From: Cristatella mucedo
Taxonomy: Eukaryota > Bryozoa > Phylactolaemata > Cristatellidae
NCBI GenBank assembly: GCA_009760855.2
Contig: WPIO01000140.1
Location: 747,501-811,500, forward strand
DNA length: 64,000 bases
Direction: 5' to 3'
Shown: positions 56,701-64,000 of the stretch, in pieces
Layout: each line of letters starts with the position of its first letter
Position numbering within the stretch: position 1 is the stretch's first letter
Program-made: the position numbers and the translations under genes
The notes under the pieces: model-generated
Seen by the model: the letters and a program-made list of their open reading frames with translations, nothing else
Databases searched by the model: none
Told to the model about the DNA's origin: nothing

Positions 56701-59639
56701 CCACAAGTTTTTAAGTGATTCTGTGCAAGAGCAATCCATTTTTTTCTAGACAGGCCCAGATAAACCTAATTGGCTATGCCTTCGGGTGTGCGGTTTCATG
56801 CCATTCAATAAGTGTTCCTATTTTTTTTTGGAAAGCCGTGCGACCCGTCAGGCCCTCTGAAAATGAGGTATGCATATTTTTTTACAGAAGGAGCTTGAAT
56901 CGCCTTTCCGGGCGTACAATACGGGCTCCCGGTGTCTATAGCGGTCTACAAGGCCTAGAGGGGAGTTAGCAAAGCGTTCTTTCACGACCCACTGTGTGTG
57001 TGGAAGCTGCGGTTTCGAATCGATCCCTTGAGAGAGGTCCCTTCTCCGAAGAGAACTCCGGCTTTGCTATTTCCAAATACTTGCAAGTCTTGTGGTCAGT
57101 CAGTAAGTCCACACCCAATGGGCATTGTGACCGTCGGCAAGCATTCTGCGAATCTCCTCAAATAACTAAATAACTGGGTGTCTACTGCAGTGCAGAAGTT
57201 TCACCGGCTACCTTAAGCTTAGCATTGACATGCTTATCTGCATCTGCATGTATTGGCCCACGGTGCTTTCTTTCTGTTGGCAAAACTGTTGGAAAGCTAC
57301 AGCAGACCAGTGCAGTTTGGAAACTGACGACACCTGCACAAACAAGTTCAGGCATTCGTACACACACCCATGCAAGTATGCATGGCCCACGTGCATGCCA
57401 CATACATCCGCCTATTCCCTATGCTTTTGGTTGTCCTTATCATGCTGGTGCCGAGTACATTTCCTGCTATCAGCTTTTACACGATCATGCTTCCTTCGCA
57501 GCAAATGTAATGTGACTAGAAAGAGATTTTTAGGTTCTCTTGAGTTCTCACCTCTCCCCGAGATTAAGTTCTCTACACACATGCATTATTATTATCATCA
57601 ATATTAAAATTATTACTATTGTCAGTGTGTGTTCATGCTGATACTATGCCTGTTACCACTAAACAAGTGACATGGCTACCTTCCAGCAAATGCCAAGTAA
57701 GTATCTAGAGCCGTGGTTCTCGACCTTCCTAATGCTGAAACCATTTAATACAGTTCCTCATGTTGTGGCTATCCCCAAACCATAAAACTGTTGTGTACAA
57801 AATGTGGAAATGCGTGTTTTCCGACGGTCTTAGGCGACCCCTATGAAAGAGTCGTTCGAGCCCCAAAGTGGTCGCGACCCACAGGTTGAGAACCACTGAT
57901 CCAGAGAGATATTTAGTTATCCTAGGGTGCTATTCAAATGTGTTATCATTATTATTATGATCAATTGGCCGATTCCTTGTCACGACTCGTGGACTATGAT
58001 AGATTGTGAGCCTAGAAGGTGACGTCCCCAATCTGATCTCCAATGAGCGAGCAATGAACATGAAGGCTATAGCATCAAGAGGCTGCAAAAAACATACAAC
58101 CTTCAAAGTCTTCGTCGGATAGGTTCCTTGGAACCGGGAAGCAATTTGTAATCTCAAGCTTGTTTTCAGCTACAAGACCCAACAATACTCCTTGTACTGA
58201 GTCGACGCCATCACCACTTTCTTCTTGGCAGTGTTTAATAATCTTCAACGCTACCTGAAGCATAAAAATAGCAACCGGGTAGGTGCAAGCACCTACGCAT
58301 ACCATGGATATGCACACCAACGATATCACTACTGACACAGGCAACACTTCGTAAGACGGCATTACGGCCTCTTGGGAATGCTGCACAGATAACCGGCCCC
58401 TCGTGATGGGCCTGCATACAGGGAGAAGTGAGAATCACAGCAATGCAGTCACAGCTATGCAATAGCGAGCCAGATGCCAGCCATTATCCAATGCCTACAG
58501 CAGCAACATGACAACCTGCACCCGGATTATTATTCTAGTATAAATATAATTTCCACGGATTTAATGAGATATTCACAATGTAGGTGCTTGGTCTGACAAG
58601 CTCTCAACCTCATCGTTAGTCTGTTTAACGACTACAAGCTATCGTGGGTAATCGAGATGACTATAAGCTATCAAGGGTCATCCAGATGGGACAGCTATTG
58701 AGCCACAAAACAAGAGATGTTCTGTGTGATCACTTATCTGCCATATTTTTCCATACTTCCACATTAGATCGCTTGCCGACTGGCTAATGGAACCTGTCCG
58801 TAAGACCTCAACAATGACGTCCCATCTTCAAACCTGCTATCCATTGGTGCACGACACAAAGACCACGGGCTTTCGTGGTCCAGGAATAAGGCACTCTTAC
58901 AGTAACATTAAAGGAACCCTTAAGAATAACTAACCCCTGCAAGAAGTACTCAATCTCTACCAAGGCACTCTATTACTCGCTGCAAGAGAATAAATACTCA
59001 GGGCTTAGTGAAATGCACGGTATCAAGCATGCAGAAGCAAGCAACTAGCACGTCTAGGCCAGCATGCTACAGCAAACATCTCATAGGCTCACCGGTTACT
59101 AAGATGGCCGGGTTGTTAACATTCACTGACTCATAGGTATAGGTAGGCATAGGTAGGCAAGCAAAAAGTGAGCTCTGAACAGCAATTAACTGCGCAGCTG
59201 AGTCTGAGTCACGTAAACTTGGATGTTACACCGCAGCATTTACAAGACATTCAGATGCGCCGGGCACGCCCTAATATCTAATGCCAAAGCCAGTAAAGGA
59301 CGAATGACACTCACACCAATTGACGAATACAGACGCAGCACACTAGAGGTAAACTCATATATAATCAATCGCATCTATATCAGCTGAAATTCCTTTTTCA
59401 TCCCCTCGTTAAACGAAAGGCGTCTGCCGTCTCCTAGTGTAGCCTAGAATTCACCGTATGCTGCGTTGATCTGTTCCAAAGGGGGGGGAAAGATATTACA
59501 CCAACGTCTTAAGGAAACAAGACCTTCCATAAAACTAATACATAAAAGCAACGTACTCTCCCGATTCTGAAAATGAGTGCGTACATACCAAGCCGTCGAT
59601 CTGCACGAATTCCACGCTCGACCCTGCAGCGGCTGCCAT
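47514..59639 (-). CDS. EIF3H: Eukaryotic translation initiation factor 3 subunit H, complete, 7 coding exons
   Basis: eIF3h is an MPN-fold subunit of the cytoplasmic eIF3 complex, which scaffolds the 43S pre-initiation complex; it pairs with eIF3f in the MPN/PCI core. Exons (minus strand): 59589-59639, 58101-58254, 54699-54866, 52568-52667, 50447-50596, 49866-50001, 47514-47732. All junctions are GT/AG and phases agree, giving 978 nt, 325 residues plus stop; vertebrate eIF3h is slightly longer (about 350) because of a longer N-terminus. The MPN domain occupies roughly residues 11-150. At residues 86-100 it reads [15 protein letters not shown], so the HSHP of active JAMM proteases is replaced, as in all eIF3h: a non-catalytic MPN. 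The C-terminus has a Gln-rich helix ([13 protein letters not shown]), then [13 protein letters not shown] and GKLFMAESL, both eIF3h hallmarks. Start ATG chosen because it is followed by the conserved VQIDGL. Identification is from remembered family sequence; introns contain LINE, SINE and hAT insertions. Confidence 0.96.
47895..48123 (-). mobile_element. L2/CR1-type LINE tail interrupted by a hAT element
   Basis: Reverse-oriented 3' UTR with (AAT)n start, repeated CACTTGATAAAGT motif, and GGGACCCACTAAAT where the hAT element at 48124 begins; the remainder continues after 48736. In EIF3H intron 6. Confidence 0.78.
48124..48728 (+). mobile_element. Non-autonomous hAT element (CAGAGGTCGGCAAA family), SINE nested inside
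   Basis: Starts CAGAGGTCGGCAAACTC and ends with TTTTTCGACCTCTT. Flanks CACTAAAT / CGCTAAAT form an 8-bp target duplication with one mismatch. It splits an L2-like LINE copy whose sequence resumes after the right end (GCTCTGGTCAATAGGTGAG). A tRNA-derived SINE sits within it, so the unit without the SINE is about 430 bp. No transposase is encoded. It lies in EIF3H intron 6. Confidence 0.8.
48300..48468 (+). mobile_element. SINE family B nested in a hAT element
   Basis: GATGGCTCACAAGGTAAGC, GTGGGTTCGAATCCTGATG, GATTCTTTATCGCCGCTGC and the end GGCTGTTGAATCAGCTAGTA; near consensus, in EIF3H intron 6. Confidence 0.87.
49866..50001 (-). CDS. EIF3H: EIF3H coding exon 6
   Basis: Acceptor CTTTTAG, donor GTCAGT, ends in phase 0. 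Encodes [19 protein letters not shown] and a Gln/Lys-rich coiled segment ([19 protein letters not shown]) that in the family links the MPN domain to the conserved C-terminal tail. Confidence 0.94.
50447..50596 (-). CDS. EIF3H: EIF3H coding exon 5
   Basis: Acceptor TTTTTGTAG, donor GTAAGT (consensus), phase 2 to phase 2. Encodes [20 protein letters not shown] and a helical stretch ending in [20 protein letters not shown] corresponds to FEEVPIVIKNSHL in vertebrate eIF3h. Confidence 0.94.
52568..52667 (-). CDS. EIF3H: EIF3H coding exon 4
   Basis: Acceptor GTTTTAG, donor GTTTGT, phase 1 to phase 2. The split codon gives D, then [17 protein letters not shown], matching the eIF3h [18 protein letters not shown] block, followed by the helix [13 protein letters not shown]. 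Confidence 0.95.
54699..54866 (-). CDS. EIF3H: EIF3H coding exon 3
   Basis: Acceptor after a T-rich tract (TTTTTTTAG), donor GTATGT, phase 1 to phase 1. Encodes [30 protein letters not shown] and IEESVVLIY. This is the part of the fold that in active MPN+ proteases carries the metal ligands; they are not present here. Confidence 0.96.
55685..56025 (-). mobile_element. L2/CR1-type LINE, 3' end, in EIF3H intron 2
   Basis: Reverse orientation on the plus strand, the same direction as EIF3H transcription. Recognisable by GACATTTGTACAGCATTCTA at the tail and AAGCTTTGGGAGCACACGAG in the 3' UTR; strongly diverged. Confidence 0.62.
57465..57955 (+). mobile_element. Two adjacent L2/CR1-type LINE tails, the second split by a SPIN-like MITE
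   Basis: 57465-57613 ends in ATGCATTATTATTATC; a second 3' end starts about 57625 (GTTCATGCTGATACTATGCC) and, after the MITE at 57711-57898, finishes GGGTGCTATTCAAATGTG plus (ATT)n. Confidence 0.68.
57711..57898 (+). mobile_element. SPIN-like hAT MITE, copy 3, in EIF3H intron 2
   Basis: 188 bp, both termini present (CCGTGGTTCTC ... GAGAACCACTG). Flanks ATCTAGAG / ATCCAGAG are an 8-bp target duplication with one mismatch. It also sits inside an L2-like LINE tail, interrupting the CTAGAGAGA stem of that tail. Antisense to the EIF3H transcript. Confidence 0.88.
58101..58254 (-). CDS. EIF3H: EIF3H coding exon 2
   Basis: Acceptor TTCAG, donor GTTGTATG, ends in phase 1. Encodes the first MPN strands, including [19 protein letters not shown] and [10 protein letters not shown], all diagnostic of eIF3h. 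The donor is slightly weak (GTTGTA) but is the only one that keeps the frame into exon 3. Confidence 0.95.
59589..59639 (-). CDS. EIF3H: EIF3H coding exon 1
   Basis: Encodes 17 residues, [17 protein letters not shown], and ends in phase 0 at donor GTATGT. The VQIDGL motif opens the MPN domain in eIF3h. The ATG context (AGAAATGG) has the favourable A at -3 and G at +4. Confidence 0.92.
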
Positions 59640-59643
59640 TTCT

Positions 59644-59653
59644 AACTTCCGGT
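59644..59653 (-). promoter_or_regulatory. ETS/GABPA-type element just upstream of the EIF3H start codon
   Basis: ACCGGAAGTT on the minus strand ends 5 bases before the EIF3H ATG. CCGGAAGT is the core bound by ETS/GABP factors at TATA-less housekeeping promoters, often at the start site itself. The role is inferred from sequence and position only; if transcription starts downstream of it, the 5' UTR would be very short. Confidence 0.45.
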
Positions 59654-59654
59654 A

Positions 59655-61269
59655 TATGTGTGGTGCTGCAACTGAGGCTGATGGCCCTGTACTTGATGTT
59701 GCGATAGCTTTGTGGTACTGCGACGTCGCAACAGATGCACCTGCAGACAAGCACTGCCAAAAACAGCGCCCAACAATGGCAAGTGTGCTGCGGAAGCTCG
59801 ACGCGTCGCTGCTTCACTTTTATGCTTGGTTAATGCACTGGAAAAATAATTTAAATATTGCCTAAAATAAGCTATGCCCAAGCCAAGCGACCACTCCGAT
59901 ACATTAGGAATCAATCAGATTGACAATTTCAAATAGTATTTTTATCGCGATCAAACTATCCAATGGAGAGTTTTTCATGAAAGAGCCAGATTAAAAAAAC
60001 GACTCTCCGAGCCCAGTTTCAGGCACTGAGAGCGATGCGTCTGGTAGGTAAGTTGTCGGTCATGCATGTACAGCGAATCCATTAAGATTGTGCGCTTCCG
60101 TCTTGTTCGGACTGTTGCCGTCTGTGCTTGGCAGTTTGTTTACCATCAATGTTAGACGTTTCAGTTTTAATGTTATTTGCTCGGGCTAAAATTAGTGTGA
60201 TGCTAGTGCAGCAAAATAAATACAAGTGTACTACTTATTCTCAGTGCGGTTGATTATAATATATGCTTCGTAGCTCGACTGGACGCTAGTTTCAATACCT
60301 CGTTGCACCACTGGACTGGAGTTCGGGAGTGTGGCCTAGATGGCAGTTCTATTGCTATGGTATGCAGACGTATGCGTTAGACGGCTCTGAATTGTTTTTT
60401 CCTTGAGTATTTGCTTATTTTAAGAACCGCATAAACTCAAGGACTGGGTTTAAGTATTCTTTAGTAAAGTGACTGCATTCATTCCGTCGCAAACTTGTTT
60501 GTACGTGCGTATGACGCATACCCACAAAAATATCTGCTGCCAACTGGTTATCGCTGAGATCTGGTTATCGCACATTGCGATTGTCCAAGGAGCTCTGTTA
60601 GTAAGTGTTCTGCTTATCCTCCACGTAATGGTATCGATGCTCCTCTAGACCTACCTCACAAGGGTCAAAGGCCAAGTCTTGACCCATATGCCAAGGCAGT
60701 TACCCGAGCCACTTTCTGCATGCATTTTTGTAAGCGTTTTACAAATTGCGGAAATTCTGTACCTTAGGTAACTAATCGGGGCTGAAACGTTAGATCCCGA
60801 CCTTCACTCGGCTAAGAATAATTTTAATGCTGTCGAATGATTCTACGATAATACACTGTCATTCTGGCACCTATTAGCCATCCCATCTTCGACTTGTATG
60901 AATCCCGAAAAAGCATTTCAGTCGGCATTTTAACTGCTCCTTCGCCCGACGCCGGGCCACGCAATCCTAATAAGGAGAGCAGTACTTGCATTTCTACTCG
61001 ATGAAAATGGAAAGGTGCTTTATATCTATGTGTAGATGCAGACGTTCCTTCTACTGTTCTACTGAATGCACAGTCCATTATGTCCCAACAGTGCCAATAG
61101 GTATTTAAAAAAAGTGTTATTGGTTCTGGTAATTTAAAGACACCAAAATATAGGGAAGTTTCATTTCAAGTTTTTTTAATTAAATAGTTTACACCCCAAA
61201 ATGCGAAGCAACTGTCGATAAGATTTTGCAGTTGAGATAAAAGTATATCTACTGACGCATATGTTTTGC
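59655..61269. other. DNA upstream of EIF3H
   Basis: Contains the presumed EIF3H promoter. An 84-codon minus-strand frame at 60824-61078 (VLLSLLGLRGPASGEGAVK) has no recognised homology. No TATA box stands out. Confidence 0.5.
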
Positions 61270-61375
61270 AGCGCTGGTTTGGCCCAGTGGTTAAAGTGCT
61301 CGCTCGACCAAGGCCTGGCATATGTGAAGCGCCTGAATAGAGATTAAGTTCTCTCAGGGTGCTATACAAATGAAT

Positions 61376-61382
<7 letters not shown>
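61270..61382 (+). mobile_element. SINE family A lacking the B box
   Basis: TTTGGCCCAGTGGTTAAAGT, then an internal deletion that removes the B box, then CATATGTGAAGCGCCTGAAT and GGGTGCTATACAAATGAAT leading into (TG)n. Confidence 0.82.

Positions 61383-61437
<55 letters not shown>
61381..61437. repeat. (TG)n microsatellite
   Basis: About 28 TG units starting at the ATTATATA end of a SINE A copy. Confidence 0.95.
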
Positions 61438-62033
61438 GCACCAGTGAGGATGCATTATGCAGTATGACTAAACAATATCGAATATTCACAACTAAGATAT
61501 TCAATGTAATAGAGAGCTGGAAGATTCCAAGGCATGTTCGTCATATACTGGTGACATATCCACAATGACATATTGCAGACACGAGGCAGAACTTTTGCCA
61601 GTCAGGTCTGTGCGAATCACCTTTCACGAATCTTTTACTATAAAAACAGACCCGTTTTATAAGCAAGCACCGCCGCGTTTGCCACAGTTAGCTGCTAATG
61701 TGGTCAGGTCAAGTCTATGCACCATATCCTTGCCGCGGTAAGCTTCACGTGGTTCTTGAAGCTTGAAGTTGCGTAAAGACATCACTCGTCGCTTGTGTCA
61801 ACCACCACAGTTCGTGCTCAGCAGTGGCACAATGTGCATGTACACGTGTTGAATGGCAATCATAGTTGCCGAAGGTGAAGCCACTTTCGTGCAAACTCAC
61901 AGATCACCAGGAATTGCCTGTCACGATGGCTACAAGTGATAACGAACATCTTGTCAGAGCAAGCAGGAACACGTGTGGTTGCAATGCATACTCGAGTCGT
62001 CAGCACTATAAACCCTAAGGGATTTACTTAGGC

Positions 62034-62218
62034 CAGCTGGTTCTCAACCTGTGAGTCGCAACTCCTTTGGGGGTCGAACGACCCTTTCACAGGGGTCGCC
62101 TAAGGCCATCGTAAAACATGCATTTCCACATTTGACACACCATAATTGTATGGCTGGGTGTCGCCACAACATGAGCTGTATTAAAGGGTCGCGGCATTAG
62201 GAAGGTTGAGAACCACTG
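62034..62218 (-). mobile_element. SPIN-like hAT MITE, copy 4, perfect target duplication
   Basis: 185 bp in reverse orientation, from CAGCTGGTTCTCAACC to GGTTGAGAACCACTG. The flanks are identical 8-mers, ACTTAGGC, immediately outside both ends: a clean hAT signature and probably the youngest of the four insertions. Confidence 0.92.
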
Positions 62219-62529
62219 ACTTAGGCAATCTCAAACCCCCAAGCCATGCACTGCCGACCGACCAACAGTGATGCAACCTACTTGGTAATGTGACCAATCA
62301 TGACACGTTTTGCATACTAGGCATATTATTCTACTGTTTAAGAAATGAGAAGATTAATATTATATCAGTTCCAAAGCAACTACGCTAGTTAGCAAAATTG
62401 CTTCGATCGACACGGGAAAATGTGTAGCAAACAAGTACCTGGCAGCATGTGCATCACAAGAGTAATTATCAATAATCACATAACTCGAGTCAACACTTGC
62501 ACATATGCCATCATAATGCGAACCACCAT

Positions 62530-63890
62530 ATTTACCGAAACGTTCTCGGGCTCCTCTGGTAACTCATCATGTGCTGCATTCAGGATGTACTTCTTTGCTT
62601 TCGCATACGGCCTACGGTGAAAGACAACCACGATGTTTCAGTATTCAATTACTTAATGACTGGGGTAATAAGCAGTGGCTACACCATCATTTCTAATCAC
62701 GTTCTGTATGTGGCTTGGCATGGACGCCATGATTATCGCACATAATGCCCGACCAGTTTTTCGCCTCATTGACATAGTACCTAATAAGACATCAACGAAG
62801 GAAATACGAATAGTTCTTAGGATCTTTCACTTAGCTCCAAGTGTTTTCGACAGGGTTCCGATCAGGGCTCATGCTTGGTCATAGCTAGACAGTAAGTGGA
62901 GGATAACCGTGAGTATGACTATTGTCGAAACGTTCTTTCACCGAGAGGGCAGTGTGCTAAGGATCATTATCCCGTTGCCATAAGAAGTCTAGCTCTTCCA
63001 CCTCATCGCATTTGGAATACAGACATCTGCGAGTATCTATCTATGCTTGTACACAATGCCTTCCATGTGGCAGAGCTCGGGTAGAACTGCTTCAAGTGTT
63101 CCATTCATCGATCCTCAGCTGCTGAACTTCACCTTCTTCAGCAGGCAGTAATCGTGGCAGGCTCCTCGAATACGCCACTTTGCACATACTATGCTGCTAG
63201 TATTTAAAGTGGAATAGCTGCAACACCACTTCCGTCCAAGCTTCACTGGCTCCCCAAGTTTTGATGACTAGATGAGACGCTATGTGAAGTTGCATGTCGA
63301 GTGCACCGACAAAGCACTGCAGCTCGACAGACATTGCAACGTATGAATTTATCGGGCAGCTAAATCTGACTGCTCGGATCCTCTGGGAACAATTCTACTC
63401 TTCTACTAATACTAATTCTTCCCACTTTTCACTTGACGGTAACAGATACAGCTTGCGCCGTAAGTCCAAAGCTGTAGCTGTAACTCCAACAAAAATCTCC
63501 ATCGTGAATTCGGGAAGGAATTCAGGAAGAAAAGTGGATCAATGCACTTACGCTTACGACATCCAAGCCGCCACTTTTCACTGCAGGAGTCACCTGCACG
63601 AGGCTCTCCAGACGATCAAGATTACCAGTGCTATACAGCTCTGCTCTTAGCGATTCAAAAAACCGGAAGTAGTGATGGTAGTTGTGGCTGCAATGATCGT
63701 AACAACATACAATAAACGATTATGTGCAATTCGATCACAACTAAGTAAGCAAGTAACTAGCTTGGGCAAGCATTGGTGCTGAAGAGAGGTTACAGCACGT
63801 CCGGTGGAACAATTGATGAGTGCTTGCGTCAAGCCTGACTCCGGATCAAGCAGGATCCTCAAATACGGAGGGAACGACCACAGCAGGCGG
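62530..63890 (-). other. Possible exons of an unidentified minus-strand gene upstream of EIF3H
   Basis: Three candidate coding pieces flanked by plausible splice signals: about 63785-63890 (RLLWSFPPYLRILLDPESG, ALINCSTG), about 63591-63640 (ELYSTGNLDRLESLVQ, donor GTGACT), and about 62535-62610 (PYAKAKKYILNAAHDELPEE, PENVS, acceptor CACCGTAG, donor GTAAAT). I recognise no family; the second piece vaguely recalls an ankyrin-type helix. The Tc1/mariner relic would lie in an intron between the second and third pieces. Confidence 0.25.
62660..63250 (-). pseudogene. Decayed Tc1/mariner transposase, C-terminal half
   Basis: On the minus strand, shifting frames give QRDNDP-HTA (about 62950-62980), SPDRNPVENTW (about 62838-62873) and MPSHIQNVIRNDGVATAY (about 62668-62721). 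These match the QQDNDPKHTA, SPDLNPIE and SMPRRIQAVI blocks of Tc1-type DDE transposases, including the second and third catalytic acidic positions. Frameshifts and stops separate the blocks, so it is inactive. I did not find terminal inverted repeats. Confidence 0.72.
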
Positions 63891-64000
63891 TCGCCGTAAT
63901 AGGGGTGCTAACCTGCTGCAATGCAACCAGGGTGTCGATTTAGCCAATCGCAAGGGACAACCACAGATTCACGAGAGAAAATGTCCTAGTACTACCAGCA

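Noticed and set aside
60025-60050. Divergent first exon (ATGCGTCTGGTAG followed by GTAAGT) on the plus strand opposite EIF3H
   Set aside because: A good donor after four codons is not enough; no second exon or homology found.

Overview
The window is animal nuclear DNA with spliced genes, not bacterial, viral or plasmid DNA. Coding exons are short, flanked by GT/AG introns, and recognisable as conserved eukaryotic proteins. Most of the rest is interspersed repeats and microsatellites. The repeats (an L2/CR1-type LINE, two tRNA-derived SINE families, hAT-type non-autonomous transposons, a Tc1/mariner relic) and the modestly diverged proteins suggest an invertebrate. I cannot fix the phylum from the sequence alone; a lophotrochozoan or an arthropod would both fit.

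Layout. Positions 1 to about 26.8 kb are strongly G+C- and CpG-rich, with (CCG)n tracts, CpG-island-like blocks, long AT and CT microsatellites, scattered SINE/LINE copies and an 82-base antisense fragment of 18S rRNA at 11.3 kb. I recognise no protein gene there; the many open frames follow from the base composition. Near 26.8 kb the composition drops to a more ordinary level. From 26.8 to 34 kb the DNA is dominated by 3' ends of one LINE family in both orientations, including an inverted pair and an internal tandem duplication.

Two conserved genes lie on the minus strand in the second half. PITHD1 (PITH-domain protein) has five identifiable coding exons between 42,657 and 37,860; its last exon was not found. 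EIF3H (translation initiation factor eIF3 subunit h) is complete, with seven coding exons from 59,639 to 47,514 that join in frame to 325 codons plus stop. Both run in the same direction, EIF3H upstream of PITHD1, about 4.9 kb apart, and both have an ETS-type CCGGAAGT element just before the start codon. A further, unidentified minus-strand gene may begin upstream of EIF3H (62.5 to 63.9 kb), where a decayed Tc1/mariner transposase is also embedded.

The most interesting content is in the repeats. There are four short hAT elements whose ends I recognise as SPIN (Space Invader) type, each with an 8-bp target duplication, one of them perfect. One tRNA-derived SINE carries the same 3' tail as the resident L2-like LINE, and AT/TG microsatellites repeatedly start exactly at its 3' end. 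A second hAT family has a copy whose end plus target duplication is inverted into a hairpin. A 13-bp minisatellite of about 517 bp begins 17 bases past the splice donor of PITHD1 exon 3.
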